A stretch of 64,000 nt of DNA from Herpetosiphon llansteffanensis (lineage in GTDB: Bacteria; Chloroflexota; Chloroflexia; Chloroflexales; Herpetosiphonaceae), in NCBI RefSeq assembly GCF_003205875.1, contig NZ_PUBZ01000136.1:62001-126000 (forward strand), read 5' to 3'. Position numbers and translations under genes: made by a program. A model generated the notes under the pieces. It was not told the DNA's origin, made no database searches, and was given only the letters and a program-made list of their open reading frames with translations. Shown here one piece after another: positions 8,200 through 17,430 of this stretch. How positions within the stretch are numbered: the first letter of the stretch is position 1; each line of letters opens with the position of its first letter.

Positions 8200-8856
8200 T
8201 TAGCGAATTAAGCGCCAGAATGAGCGCCCTTCAAGGGTTTTACCAATCGTGGTTGGGTCTTCGAGGCTCTTGAAAAAGCTCAAAGCCAAATCATTGACAT
8301 CAACTGGGCGCATTACCGCACCCAAGCGGCCAATTAATGGCAATTTGCTGAGCAAGGCAAAGGGCAAGGTTGCCAATTGAATTGCCCGCCGACTTGGCCC
8401 GACAATCGCCGCAGGCCGCAAAATTGTCCAATCGAGGCCGCTTTCGCGCACGGCTTTTTCAGTTTTGGCCTTCCAGCGCAAATACGAGCCAAGCGGCAAT
8501 CCAGCGCCCGCCGAGCTAAGCAGCACAAAACGCTGTACGCCCTGCGCCTGAGCGGCTTTAATCAAAGCGATGGTTGTGCCATAATCAACAGTTTCGTAAT
8601 TTACATCAGCATTAAATTGGGCCTGAGTTGTGCCAATTGTTTGAAAGACGGCCTCGCAGCCTTCAAGCGCAGCCTCAACGCTGGCTTGATCGCCAAAATC
8701 GCAGATTGCAAAATCTTGGCCCAAGGGAAAATGGCTTTTGTTGCTGGCGCTTTGGCGCACCAATGCTCGAACCTGCCATGCGGGATTATTGGCAGCTTGG
8801 CTAATAATCCGCTGGCCTGTGTAACCCGTCGCTCCGGCTAAGGCGATAATGGTCAT
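8200..8856 (-). CDS. NAD(P)-binding atypical SDR (NmrA-like)
   Basis: A 218-residue Rossmann protein. It opens with [13 protein letters not shown] (GATGxTG dinucleotide motif) and has FVLLSSAG in the middle and [14 protein letters not shown] further on. There is no canonical YxxxK, in line with atypical SDRs of the NmrA/SDR_a5 type, which act as NAD(P) sensors or oxidoreductases. The ATG at 8856 overlaps the end of trhO by four bases (ATGA), with GAGGA nine bases upstream. The function beyond nucleotide binding is not visible. Confidence 0.85.
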   Translation of the reverse strand: MTIIALAGATGYTGQRIISQAANNPAWQVRALVRQSASNKSHFPLGQDFAICDFGDQASVEAALEGCEAVFQTIGTTQAQFNADVNYETVDYGTTIALIKAAQAQGVQRFVLLSSAGAGLPLGSYLRWKAKTEKAVRESGLDWTILRPAAIVGPSRRAIQLATLPFALLSKLPLIGRLGAVMRPVDVNDLALSFFKSLEDPTTIGKTLEGRSFWRLIR

Positions 8857-9626
8857 AAACTGGTTTCCTCACGCTTACGTGGCAAGCCCGTTGGCTGGTC
8901 TAAATCGTAGTGGCCTGGCTTGAGATCATCATCAACTGCAACCCGTTGATCAAAGACATAACATTCGCCCTGCCATTGATTGCTGCTTGGCTCGACGGTT
9001 TCTAAATATTTCAAAATTCCGCCTTCAAGATGGTACACCTCTTGAAAGCCCTTGCGCAGCATATAGGCCGTAGCTTTTTCGCAGCGAATGCCGCCGGTGC
9101 AAAACATCGCCACTTTGGGATGTTGCTGAGGATCAAGGTTTTGCTCGACAAACGCTGGAAATTCACGGAATGAATCGGTTTTGGGATTGAGCGCATGCGG
9201 GAAGGTGCCGATTTCCACTTCATAATCGTTGCGGGTATCAATCACAATCACTTCGGGATCGTTGATCAGCATATTCCACTGCTCTGCATCAACATAGGTT
9301 CCAACGCCATCGTTGGGGTTGATTTCGGGCATGCCGAGGGTCACGATTTCCTTTTTCAAGCGCACTTTCATGCGCTGAAACGGCATTTGGCTTGTCCACG
9401 ATTCCTTCCAAACCAAATCGGCTAGACGTTGGTCGCTACGCAGAAAATCGAGCAATTCGCGTATGGCTGGTTCGGGGCCAGCAACGGTTGAATTAATGCC
9501 CTCGTGGGCGAGCAAAATCGTACCTTTGATGCCGCGTTGGTTGCAAAAATCGCGCAATGCGTCGCGTTTGGCGGCAAAATCGGGCAGGTCAACAAATTTA
9601 TAAAAGGCAATGACTAAGATGTCCAT
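8853..9626 (-). CDS. trhO: tRNA uridine(34) 5-hydroxylase, rhodanese family (TrhO/YceA)
   Basis: A 257-residue protein with the UPF0176/TrhO layout. An N-terminal alpha/beta acylphosphatase-like domain ([12 protein letters not shown]) is followed by a rhodanese domain with [15 protein letters not shown] and the active-site loop [15 protein letters not shown], then the [17 protein letters not shown] signature. TrhO makes 5-hydroxyuridine at the wobble position of tRNAs. It is the first gene of the trhO-SDR-HD run, reading away from the neighbouring WXG100 gene only 11 bases beyond its start on the same strand. Confidence 0.93.
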   Translation of the reverse strand: MDILVIAFYKFVDLPDFAAKRDALRDFCNQRGIKGTILLAHEGINSTVAGPEPAIRELLDFLRSDQRLADLVWKESWTSQMPFQRMKVRLKKEIVTLGMPEINPNDGVGTYVDAEQWNMLINDPEVIVIDTRNDYEVEIGTFPHALNPKTDSFREFPAFVEQNLDPQQHPKVAMFCTGGIRCEKATAYMLRKGFQEVYHLEGGILKYLETVEPSSNQWQGECYVFDQRVAVDDDLKPGHYDLDQPTGLPRKREETSL

Positions 9627-9637
9627 AGGTGTTCATT

Positions 9638-10864
9638 TCAGCTAGAAATAATCGTCTCGATATTGTACCACGATGGTTGTTTGTCGTTCAGCCAAGGGTT
9701 TGGCGCATAGGTGATGGTGTCATCAGAACCCTTTAATTCGGCAATTGTGGTGAATTGCACGCTTTTAGTATTGTTTGGTCGATCCCACAAGCTGATCAGT
9801 TCGGGTGAACCATTGATCATTTTGCCAGTCGCCATCGCGACATGGTTTAGCGGACTACCATTGCTGACAAAAAAAACAATACTACCTGCTTCGATTTGGC
9901 CTGAACTCCATATTTGCTCTGGATTATAGCCTAAGCCTTCAGCCAAAGCCTGGTTTGCAGCCGTTAGTTGATCTGTGCCATTAGCGCTTGCTTGGTCGAT
10001 TTTGGTAATAACATTGGTATACATAACATCAAGCTGCGCTAAAGAAAGATCGCCTGAGAGCAAACCAATATACATTACTGATTCCCAGCAGTTCATATTC
10101 CATTGATCATACGTTTGAGGTAAAAAAGTACGGCCATACATATCAAAAGAACTTAAAGGTCGATTCCTATCCGCTAGAAGGAAATTAACTAATTGAGCAA
10201 AATTTCGATCGACGGGTGGCTCACGTTCAGGATACATTGCATTGGGTGCTGGGGCTTTATCGTTAAAAAGACCCTCTGTTGTTAACATCAACGAAGCCTG
10301 CGACCATGTTAACGAGCCTTCGAGCAGGCTAGCCATGATGATTTGCGGCAGCGTGCCAGGCAAAGCCCGAATTGCTTCGCGTACCATTGATTGATTAAGT
10401 AAAAACCGTCGTAGCCCCAACGGAATCAGCCGAATGGTTTCGATGACCAAGCTGGATTGTTGTGGCCGAAGCCATGCGAGAAACTGATCAACAGTTTGGG
10501 CAATGACTTCGGGTGGAATTTGCTCATTGATTGGCTTGGCCTGCAACGCAAGCGCCTCGTGCTCAGCGTTAAACAGCGCCGCTGCTTCTGCTTCGGCCTC
10601 GTGAAAAGCCTTGGCAATGGCTTTGAGCACAGATTGGCTCTCAGCGAAAACAAGGGCTAAGCGCGTGTAGGCTGGCACGATTTCGTCATCAAACTGATTG
10701 AAACATGCGGTAGCTGCATCGCCCTGCCAGCCGCCATGTTCAAGCGCTTGGATGGTTTGCCTGAGTTGGTGCAAGATGGCTTGAATTTGGCTTTGTTGGG
10801 TGGCGCAGCGTTGAGAGAGTTGGTCGATCAGCTGATAGTCAATTTGGACAATCTGCATAGCCAT
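9638..10864 (-). CDS. WXG100 N-terminus fused to an NlpC/papain-like Cys-His domain (paralog A)
   Basis: A 408-residue protein. Residues 1-100 form two predicted long helices joined at GGWQGDAATACF (Trp46-Gln-Gly48), the WXG100 signature of ESAT-6-like type VII substrates. A middle helical region includes MASLLEGSLTW. The C-terminal domain has a candidate catalytic Cys259 in MNCWESVMY and His341 in AGSIVFF...SPLNHVAMATG, with Asp361 following; this order suits a permuted papain/NlpC-like cysteine hydrolase. It shares all three regions with the gene at 12072-13283. No secretion signal is present other than the WXG100 part. Peptidoglycan hydrolase, protease or toxin are all possible. A strong promoter lies at 10956-10984. 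Confidence 0.8.
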   Translation of the reverse strand: MAMQIVQIDYQLIDQLSQRCATQQSQIQAILHQLRQTIQALEHGGWQGDAATACFNQFDDEIVPAYTRLALVFAESQSVLKAIAKAFHEAEAEAAALFNAEHEALALQAKPINEQIPPEVIAQTVDQFLAWLRPQQSSLVIETIRLIPLGLRRFLLNQSMVREAIRALPGTLPQIIMASLLEGSLTWSQASLMLTTEGLFNDKAPAPNAMYPEREPPVDRNFAQLVNFLLADRNRPLSSFDMYGRTFLPQTYDQWNMNCWESVMYIGLLSGDLSLAQLDVMYTNVITKIDQASANGTDQLTAANQALAEGLGYNPEQIWSSGQIEAGSIVFFVSNGSPLNHVAMATGKMINGSPELISLWDRPNNTKSVQFTTIAELKGSDDTITYAPNPWLNDKQPSWYNIETIISS

Positions 10865-10955
10865 GGGCCTATGCTCCGTTGCTAATCGGCTGGTAGATTA
10901 TTGAAATGTTTGTTGTTGGGTAAATTGAGAGAGGTGTGCAATCAAGCACGTATCG

Positions 10956-10984
10956 ACTATAGCATACTCTTTTGGCGCTGTAAA
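10956..10984 (-). promoter_or_regulatory. Sigma-70-type promoter of WXG100 paralog A
   Basis: On the minus strand: TTTACA (-35, 10979-10984), 17 bases, TATAGT (-10, 10956-10961), with an extended -10 TGC just before it. The -35 half lies inside a 24-base block (10971-10994) that is identical upstream of paralog B. Confidence 0.75.
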
Positions 10985-10994
10985 GAGGGCTTTT
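10971..10994. repeat. 24-base promoter block shared with 13416-13439
   Basis: The block TTTGGCGCTG...GGGCTTTT is identical base for base to 13416-13439 and contains the -35 box of both WXG100 paralog promoters. Similarity continues more loosely through the -10 box. Confidence 0.85.
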
Positions 10995-11019
10995 AAATGA
11001 AGTAGTGGCGAAGCCTACT

Positions 11020-11049
11020 GAGGACATGCACAACCTTGTACATGTCCTC
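11020..11049 (-). terminator. Hairpin after the lipoprotein gene
   Basis: GAGGACATG (11020-11028) pairs with CATGTCCTC (11041-11049), and pairing can continue inward. There is no T-run on the minus strand, so terminator function is uncertain. It separates the lipoprotein gene from the promoter of paralog A. Confidence 0.45.
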
Positions 11050-11063
11050 GATTGCTGGTTCGA

Positions 11064-12056
11064 TCACGATTGGAGCAAATAGACTCCGCGTTGATCAAAG
11101 CCGAGCCAGAGCACTGCGCCTTGGGCATTGATAACCGCACGGCTTGGAATGAGCGAATATTTTTCAGCTTCCCAGCTTGGTGGTAGAAGATCGTTACTGG
11201 CTAGGCGGGTTTGTTCCTGACCAGCAGCATCCATCCAAATAACTTCATTATTGCTAACCAGCAAGGCTCCGCCAGCAGGAGTTGCCGATTTAATGTTGGA
11301 AAACCAGCGATTGAGTGGCGATTGCTCGATGGTGCTCGTGGTTTGCTTGGCAAGATCATGGCGCTGCCATTGGCGAGTTTGGCTACTGGCTTGGTACGTC
11401 CACCACAGCACAACGCCGTTATAGAGCCAAATCTGGCTTGGAGCAGGGGCCTCTTGGGCAAATTGGGGGCTTAATTCGCCCGTTTGCAGATTAATTTCCC
11501 AAAGCTGCCAGCCGCTACGATTACCAGCATAGAGCCAAACTCGACCATTATCTTGTAAGAGGAGTTGGCGTTGATCAAGCTCATTGGGCAATTCGAAGGG
11601 GCGTTCGTGCTGCCAAACAACCTTGGCTTCTAAATCGAGCAATTGAATACTCACAGTGCCTGGGCTAGCGACAGCCACCACAAAGCCTTGGGTCGTTGGC
11701 ATAACCGCTGTTGCGCTGGTCTTGATTGCCTGATTAATATCCCAATAGCGACCATCGGCAACCTTGATGATTCGACCATCGAGCCAAAACCATGGTTGCT
11801 GCTGAGTATCAAGAATAATTTCGGGAGTCATGCGGCCAAGGGGCTGATTTGGCAGCGATGTTGGAATATCGATCGGTTTTAATCCATCCTCGCCCCAAGG
11901 AATAAAGCCAAGAATGCTGGTGGCTTGGGCTGTTTCAAGTGTTGGCATAACAGAATCCTTATCTGGCTGTGGCGTGGTGGGTATTGCCGCAGCGCAACCA
12001 CTGAGCAATACACCAGCAAGCCCCAGAATCAAGCAGAAACGAGATGATAAACTCAT
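11064..12056 (-). CDS. Lipoprotein with beta-propeller-like repeats
   Basis: A 330-residue protein. The N-terminus FCLILGLAGVLLSGCAAA is a lipoprotein signal with lipobox LSGC. The mature part is rich in Trp-containing beta motifs (PWFWLDGRIIKVADGRYW, WLYAGNRSGWQLWEINLQTGEL, ILWLGFDQRGVYLL), suggesting a propeller. No enzymatic motif is seen. The ATG at 12056 has AGGA nine bases upstream and follows the stop of WXG100 paralog B by 15 bases, so the two are cotranscribed. An immunity or receptor role for the WXG proteins is only a guess from position. Confidence 0.7.
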   Translation of the reverse strand: MSLSSRFCLILGLAGVLLSGCAAAIPTTPQPDKDSVMPTLETAQATSILGFIPWGEDGLKPIDIPTSLPNQPLGRMTPEIILDTQQQPWFWLDGRIIKVADGRYWDINQAIKTSATAVMPTTQGFVVAVASPGTVSIQLLDLEAKVVWQHERPFELPNELDQRQLLLQDNGRVWLYAGNRSGWQLWEINLQTGELSPQFAQEAPAPSQIWLYNGVVLWWTYQASSQTRQWQRHDLAKQTTSTIEQSPLNRWFSNIKSATPAGGALLVSNNEVIWMDAAGQEQTRLASNDLLPPSWEAEKYSLIPSRAVINAQGAVLWLGFDQRGVYLLQS

Positions 12057-12071
12057 CACAAACTATCCTAA

Positions 12072-13283
12072 CTAAGGCTTTGGCTGATCCCAAGGATTGG
12101 GTGTCGTGCTTATTTTATCTGGTGGCATCCCTGCGGCTGCCATTGAAGCCTCTAAATCTTCAATCGTCGTTCGTTGCATCGATCGCACAAAGTTTCCGTT
12201 TGCATCCTGTGGTAAGACCCATAAACTCATAATTTCGGTCTTACCATCGGGAGTTGTTCGCCCTGTAGCAATGGCAACGTGCGATAATGGACTACCACTA
12301 CCTTCAAAAAAGACGATGCTGCCAGCAGCTGGCTGATCGCCTGTTGTCCAGTCTGTGCGCTGATTTGCACCTAAGGCATTTTCAATCACCGAATAATAGT
12401 TGGCTCCTGCATTCGCAGCATTTTGATGAATTTCACGTAATTGGCTTTCGCTAATTTCGCCACTTAAATAAGCAGCATACATGGTTGCTTCCCAGCAATT
12501 CATTGTGCCATTGAGCGAATTTGGGGGGCCAGCTTCACCGCGCATCCACAGCGCGAAATCATTCGTTCGAGCATCGCCCGTTATGGGATTGATGACATCA
12601 GGTTGAATTGCGCCATTATCGCCTGGCCCAGAGGCTGCCGGCCAGAAGAGTGCACCTTCAAGCAAGGCTGCCGTAATAACATCGGCGGCTGTACCTTCAC
12701 TGGTCTTGATATATTGCATTAATTCGGGATTATTTAAAATAGCTTGGCGTTCTTCAACTGTGGCTTTAGCGATGGCATCAAGAATAACGTTGGGATCGAC
12801 GCATTGATTTTTGAGCGATTGAATGAGCGTTTCTAATTCACTGGTTGGTTGACCACCACCACCACCTGGGTCAACTGAGAAAGCTTTTATTGATTGGTTG
12901 CTGCTCAATTCTTCACTGCTACCATTATTGCCGCCGACAGCCTTGGTTAATCCGCCTTCGGTTCCATTTGTAGCGGCAAACATGTCGCGAAAGAGCGCGG
13001 CAGCTTCTGCTTCTGCTTGCTGAAACGTCGTTGCGATAGTTTGCATCGTGCTTTGGCCTTCGCCTAGCACCGTACAAAGCCGCGTGTAGGCTGGCACAAC
13101 TATGCTATGAAACTCTTTGAAACAGGCATTCGCTGCATCACCCTGCCAACCGCCGTTCTCAAGCGCTTGGATGGTTTGCTTGAGGCTTTGTACAATTGCT
13201 TGAACCTGAGTTTGTTGTTTGCCGAAGCGTTGCGCTACTTGCTTGGCTGCTTGATAGTCGATTTGAACGATCTCATTACCCAT
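12072..13283 (-). CDS. WXG100 N-terminus fused to an NlpC/papain-like Cys-His domain (paralog B)
   Basis: A 403-residue paralog of the gene at 9638-10864. It has GGWQGDAANACF with Trp46, a Gly-rich linker (DPGGGGGQ) near residue 143, the shared TAALLEGALFW stretch, then a C-terminal domain with Cys263 in MNCWEATMY and His335 in AGSIVFF...SPLSHVAIATG. The start is placed at the ATG at 13283 because GGAGG stands eight bases before it; an ATG 15 bases further upstream overlaps that site. Compared with paralog A the linker differs most and the C-terminal domain least. A biological role as a secreted cysteine hydrolase is inferred. Confidence 0.8.
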   Translation of the reverse strand: MGNEIVQIDYQAAKQVAQRFGKQQTQVQAIVQSLKQTIQALENGGWQGDAANACFKEFHSIVVPAYTRLCTVLGEGQSTMQTIATTFQQAEAEAAALFRDMFAATNGTEGGLTKAVGGNNGSSEELSSNQSIKAFSVDPGGGGGQPTSELETLIQSLKNQCVDPNVILDAIAKATVEERQAILNNPELMQYIKTSEGTAADVITAALLEGALFWPAASGPGDNGAIQPDVINPITGDARTNDFALWMRGEAGPPNSLNGTMNCWEATMYAAYLSGEISESQLREIHQNAANAGANYYSVIENALGANQRTDWTTGDQPAAGSIVFFEGSGSPLSHVAIATGRTTPDGKTEIMSLWVLPQDANGNFVRSMQRTTIEDLEASMAAAGMPPDKISTTPNPWDQPKP

Positions 13284-13399
13284 ACACACTGCCTCCATTG
13301 ATTTGACGGGTAGTGATCAATCTGCCGAGGAGGTAACAGGGTATAGCGAGGGTCACGATGCGGAGAGTATAGCAAAGCGGTTACCTATATATGACGATG

Positions 13400-13429
13400 A
13401 CTATACCATACTGAATTTGGCGCTGTAAA
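13400..13429 (-). promoter_or_regulatory. Sigma-70-type promoter of WXG100 paralog B
   Basis: On the minus strand: TTTACA (13424-13429), 18 bases, TATAGT (13400-13405), preceded by TGG as an extended -10. It is near-identical to the promoter of paralog A. Confidence 0.75.
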
Positions 13430-13439
13430 GAGGGCTTTT
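13416..13439. repeat. 24-base promoter block shared with 10971-10994
   Basis: This is the second copy of the identical block described at 10971-10994. It also lies about 45 bases upstream of the divergent chromate transporter start. Confidence 0.85.
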
Positions 13440-13484
13440 TTGGCATACAATGCCAGCGATTCGCCTTTTGCTAAGGAACAGTTT

Positions 13485-14651
13485 ATGGCTGAGCTGCCAA
13501 CCTCTGTTCGTCCACCTCATGAATCGTGTTTGCGGCTATTTCTGCGCTTTTTGCGCTTTGGCTTTTTGGCGTGGGGCGGGCCTGTCGCCCAAATTGCCAT
13601 GATTCGTCAAGAGTTGGTTGAGGAAGAACGCTGGATTGAGCGCGAGCATTTTAATCGGGTGCTGGCGGTGTATCAAGCCTTGCCCGGCCCCGAAGCCCAT
13701 GAATTGTGTGTCTATTTTGGCATGGTTGCCCGTGGCCGAATTGGCGCTGTGCTGGCGGGATTGGGCTTTATGCTGCCTGGGTTTATCCTGATGCTTGGGC
13801 TTTCGTGGGCCTATGTGGCCTATGGCATGAGCGCAATTGGCATTGGGGCGATTTTGTTTGGCTTCAAGCCAGCAGTGGCAGCCTTGATTATTCGAGCTGT
13901 CCATAAAATTGGCGCGCATGCGTTGCTCAATCGTCAGCTCTGGGCAATTGCAATTTTTGCTGGTATTGCGACATTTATGGGTGTGCATTTTATTGCGATT
14001 CTGCTGCTGTCGGGCGTGGCCTATTGGCTGTTGCAAAAGCCGCAATTAAACAAAACTAGTTTGCATAGTTCGTGGTTGCCGCTGTTGGTACTGGCGGTTT
14101 TAGCTGCGCCCAGCGTGTTGAGTTTATTTGGTTATGGTTTACGCACGGGCTTGCTGACTTTTGGCGGCGCGTATACGGCGATTCCGTTTTTGCAGAACGA
14201 TGCGGTGGTTGTTGGCGGTTGGATGACTAACGAACAGTTTATTGATGGCTTGGCACTCTCTGGGATTTTGCCAGCGCCATTGATTATTTTCTCGACCTTT
14301 GTGGGCTATCTTGGCGGTGGTTTTGCTGGAGCCTTGGCTTTGACCGCAGGCACATTTTTGCCAGCCTTTTTATTTACGATTCTTGGCCATCATTGGCTCG
14401 AACGCATTATTGCCAATGCGGCAACTCATGCCTTTCTCGATGGGATTACGGCAGCAGTGGTTGGCTTGATTACGGTTACAACCAGCCAAATTATTCTGGC
14501 TGCGTGGCCGCGTGAGTTGGCTCCAGCACTGCTGGCATTGCTCATCGCCGGGCTGAGTTTATGGTTACTTTATCGCTGGAAGGCCAAGTGGGCTACGGCG
14601 GCGGTGGTGCTTGGGGCGGGGGTTTTGGGGCTGCTCGCGTTGCTACTTTAA
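13485..14651 (+). CDS. chrA: Chromate transporter (CHR family, bidomain)
   Basis: A 388-residue membrane protein with two homologous CHR halves. The first carries FLRFGFLAWGGPVAQIAMI and the second GLLTFGGAYTAIPFLQND, both typical of ChrA. About ten hydrophobic segments are visible, with LPGPEAHELCVYFG and SGILPAPLIIFSTFVGYL as the family-conserved loops after each half-start. ChrA exports chromate, although many family members are of unproven specificity. The ATG at 13485 follows AAGGA at usual spacing; an in-frame TTG 45 bases upstream has none. The gene is divergent from WXG100 paralog B and ends just before palindromic repeats. Confidence 0.92.
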   Translation: MAELPTSVRPPHESCLRLFLRFLRFGFLAWGGPVAQIAMIRQELVEEERWIEREHFNRVLAVYQALPGPEAHELCVYFGMVARGRIGAVLAGLGFMLPGFILMLGLSWAYVAYGMSAIGIGAILFGFKPAVAALIIRAVHKIGAHALLNRQLWAIAIFAGIATFMGVHFIAILLLSGVAYWLLQKPQLNKTSLHSSWLPLLVLAVLAAPSVLSLFGYGLRTGLLTFGGAYTAIPFLQNDAVVVGGWMTNEQFIDGLALSGILPAPLIIFSTFVGYLGGGFAGALALTAGTFLPAFLFTILGHHWLERIIANAATHAFLDGITAAVVGLITVTTSQIILAAWPRELAPALLALLIAGLSLWLLYRWKAKWATAAVVLGAGVLGLLALLL

Positions 14652-14670
14652 GCTTGAATCTTGGAGTATG

Positions 14671-14720
14671 CCCTCACCCCCCAACCCCCTCGCCCACTGA
14701 ACGCGGGCGAGGGGGAGCAC
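14671..14720. repeat. REP-like palindromic element, inverted orientation
   Basis: CCCCCTCGCCC (14685-14695) pairs with GGGCGAGGGGG (14705-14715), preceded by the CCCTCACCCC tail. This is the reverse orientation of the copy at 3905-3947. Confidence 0.75.
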
Positions 14721-14761
14721 CCGTTTTCATCATAAATTATGTAAAAGCCACGCGATTAAAT

Positions 14762-14800
14762 CCCCTCGCCCGCCGCGTGGGAGAGGGGTTGGGGTGAGGG
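14762..14800. repeat. REP-like palindromic element
   Basis: CCCCTCGCCC (14762-14771) and GGGAGAGGGG (14779-14788) are followed by the GGGTGAGGG tail. With the copy at 14671-14720 it forms a facing pair between the convergent chrA and histidine kinase genes. Confidence 0.75.
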
Positions 14801-14814
14801 AAGCTTATCGTCGT

Positions 14815-17367
14815 TTAGGCAATGACGCGCGGCGTAAGATCGAGCGTGCCTGCCAATAAATGAGCAACAGTTGTGCGCAAAACTGCTTGATCAAACGGCT
14901 TAGCAACAACCACATCTGCGCCGCGCAATTTGGCTTCAGCAGGATCGATCTGGCGTGCCCAGCCCGAGAGCATCATCGTGCGAATGCCATGTTCGCGCTC
15001 GCGAATGAAGCGCAACACGTCCCAGCCCATCATATCGGGCATACCAAGGTCGGTGATGACCAAATCGAACATCCCAGGCCGGAATTTGGCCAGTGCATCG
15101 CGGCCACTATCGGCGCTCACAACTTCGTGGCCCCACGCTGCCAACATGCGGCTCAGCGCAATCCGCACCAATTCTTCATCTTCGACGATCAAAATACTGC
15201 CGCGCACGTTGGGAATGTCGTGGTCGGTGGCTTCAACTTGGGCAAAATCGACTTCGAGCATTGGCAGCCAAATTGCGAAGTTGGTGCCGCGACCTTCGAT
15301 GCTTTGGACTTCGATTCGGCCACTATGACGCGAAACGATTGCCGCTGAAACCGCTAGCCCCAAGCCATTGCCACGCTCGCCTTTGGTCGTAAAGAATGGA
15401 TCGAAGATCCTTGCTTTGACTTCTTCGCTCATACCAACGCCGCTATCTGCCACCGAAACAAAGACTTCCGAGCCGCGCTGGCCAGTGGCGACCCGCAGCA
15501 TACCGCCATTGGGCATAGCATCGACAGCATTGATAATTAAGTTGGTCAGCACTTCGCGCAATTCAGCAGCATGGCCCCGAATCGTTGGCACATTCAGAAT
15601 TTCGCGTTGCAATTCGATGTTAACCCCTTGCTCTTGGGCGGCGTTACGCCAGCGCACTCTGGTCAAATCGAGTGCATCTTCGGCCAACTCGTGCAATTCA
15701 ACCGGCGCGTCAATTTCGCCATCATCTTTGCGGGCAAAACGCTGAATCCGCTTGACGGTTTCGGCTCCATCTTTGGCGGCGCGTTCAATCACGCGCAGGG
15801 TTTCGCGTTGCTCAGGATTTTGCAATTCGCCCATCAACACCTGAACATTACCCAAAATGCCTGCCAACAAGTTGTTGAAATCGTGGGTAACGCCGCTGGC
15901 CAATTCGCCAAGTGCGCGTAATTTCTCGACGAACAGCAGGTGATCTTGGGTTTGCTCAAGTTGTTGCAAAGCTTGGGCGCGTTGGTTATACAAACGACCG
16001 TTGACCAAAGCAGTAGTCAGGAAGTGCGATAAACCGCCCAACAAACTGACTTGTTGTTCGTCAAAGGCATTCGGGCGGCGGCTGGTCAAATTCAGCGTGC
16101 CCAAGCGCACGTCGGCGGTGGTCAATGGCTGAATCAACAACGATTGAGCTTCATCGGCAAATGGCAATTGCAACGGCTGGCCGGTATGATGCTCGACCTC
16201 GGCGATATACACCGGATGGCCTGCTTCGTAGGCGGTGCGTAACGGCCCGTTGCCCTCGGTTTCTTGGCCAGCGCTCAACATGCCATAATCTGCATCGTTG
16301 GCCGCCAGCACTTGGAACATGTTGCTGCCCACATCATAGGTCGTGACGGTTGCTTGATCATAGGGAATAAGCTGGCGAATTTGCTGGAGTGCTGTATCCA
16401 AAATCCGCTTGAGATCAAGCGAGGTGCTGATTGCGCGGGCCAAATCGTTGATCGCGGTCAAATTGGTGGCGCGTTCGCGGGCATTGGCAAATAATTGGGC
16501 ATTGCTCAGCGATGAGGCCAGTAATTCGGCTATATCACGCAAATGGTTGAGCGTTTCTTCATCGAGTTTTTGGCTGCTTTGGCTCAACAATACGCCAATA
16601 ATATGCCCGCTATTCATCAACGGATGGGCAACTTGGGTTGCGACGGTGCTTGGCGAGGGCAATTCAGTATCAAATGGTGGCTGACGTTTGATGATAATTT
16701 GGCTTTCGGCAGCAGCTTCGGCGGCAATCCCCGCGCTGAGCGCCAGCCACAAGGTCGAAGTTTGCTCGATTTGCTCTGCTTTGCGCGTAACGCCGTGGCG
16801 CACCACAATACTGCTATTTTCAATCAAGCCAACGCCAACAAACGAAAGATCAAATTTTTTGACCAACGATCGCACAAAATCGTTGAGCAAGGTTTCAATT
16901 TCGAGCGTGCTATTGAGCAAGCGAGCCAATTTAAACACCGCTTCGTGGCGGCCTTGGGTTGTATGCAATTGGCTGGTTTGGCTGGTTAAGCTGGTTTGGC
17001 GCGCCAAGAGATGTTGGCGCAAGGCCTCAACTTTTTGCAAGGTGTTGTCAATCAGCGGGTCGCCCGAATTGCCCGCTTCAATTGCTTGATCGGGGTCGAA
17101 CTCGCTTGGCAATTGTTCAAATGGCTTGCGAGTTTGGCGCACGCTGCGCATTGTCATAATCAGGGTTATCAGCGCCCCAACCACGGCGGCGGCCCCAATA
17201 ACGCTATAGATAATCAATTGTTCGTTAGCATTGAGCGCACGTCCTTGGCGCTGCGCTTGATCAAATGACCACCAAAACCAAGCCAAACCGCCTGCGATCA
17301 GCAATAACGAAAGCGTTAAGCCAATCAGCAGAGCATTGCGAATCCGAGCAAGTGGCGAACGTCGCAT
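14815..17367 (-). CDS. Hybrid sensor histidine kinase (2 TM, 2 GAF, HisKA, HATPase, REC)
   Basis: An 850-residue protein. Two N-terminal membrane segments (about 12-32 and 51-72) enclose a very short extracellular loop. A coiled linker leads to two GAF domains (about 145-290 and 305-455). The kinase core has the phospho-acceptor His495 in GVTHDFNNLLAGIL, the N box NLIINAVDAM (about 609-618), DSGVGM and GNGLGLAVS. A receiver domain closes the protein, with acidic residues in VEDEE, the phospho-acceptor Asp773 in VITDLGMPD and the conserved KPF Lys. The ATG at 17367 is preferred to the GTG two codons upstream. No separate output regulator is adjacent, so the phosphorelay target is unknown. Confidence 0.94.
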   Translation of the reverse strand: MRRSPLARIRNALLIGLTLSLLLIAGGLAWFWWSFDQAQRQGRALNANEQLIIYSVIGAAAVVGALITLIMTMRSVRQTRKPFEQLPSEFDPDQAIEAGNSGDPLIDNTLQKVEALRQHLLARQTSLTSQTSQLHTTQGRHEAVFKLARLLNSTLEIETLLNDFVRSLVKKFDLSFVGVGLIENSSIVVRHGVTRKAEQIEQTSTLWLALSAGIAAEAAAESQIIIKRQPPFDTELPSPSTVATQVAHPLMNSGHIIGVLLSQSSQKLDEETLNHLRDIAELLASSLSNAQLFANARERATNLTAINDLARAISTSLDLKRILDTALQQIRQLIPYDQATVTTYDVGSNMFQVLAANDADYGMLSAGQETEGNGPLRTAYEAGHPVYIAEVEHHTGQPLQLPFADEAQSLLIQPLTTADVRLGTLNLTSRRPNAFDEQQVSLLGGLSHFLTTALVNGRLYNQRAQALQQLEQTQDHLLFVEKLRALGELASGVTHDFNNLLAGILGNVQVLMGELQNPEQRETLRVIERAAKDGAETVKRIQRFARKDDGEIDAPVELHELAEDALDLTRVRWRNAAQEQGVNIELQREILNVPTIRGHAAELREVLTNLIINAVDAMPNGGMLRVATGQRGSEVFVSVADSGVGMSEEVKARIFDPFFTTKGERGNGLGLAVSAAIVSRHSGRIEVQSIEGRGTNFAIWLPMLEVDFAQVEATDHDIPNVRGSILIVEDEELVRIALSRMLAAWGHEVVSADSGRDALAKFRPGMFDLVITDLGMPDMMGWDVLRFIREREHGIRTMMLSGWARQIDPAEAKLRGADVVVAKPFDQAVLRTTVAHLLAGTLDLTPRVIA

Positions 17368-17430
17368 ACACACTTCTCAATAGTTGCTGCCAAAACAACA
17401 ACGTGAGCCAATCCAAAAAGCTGAGCCAAG

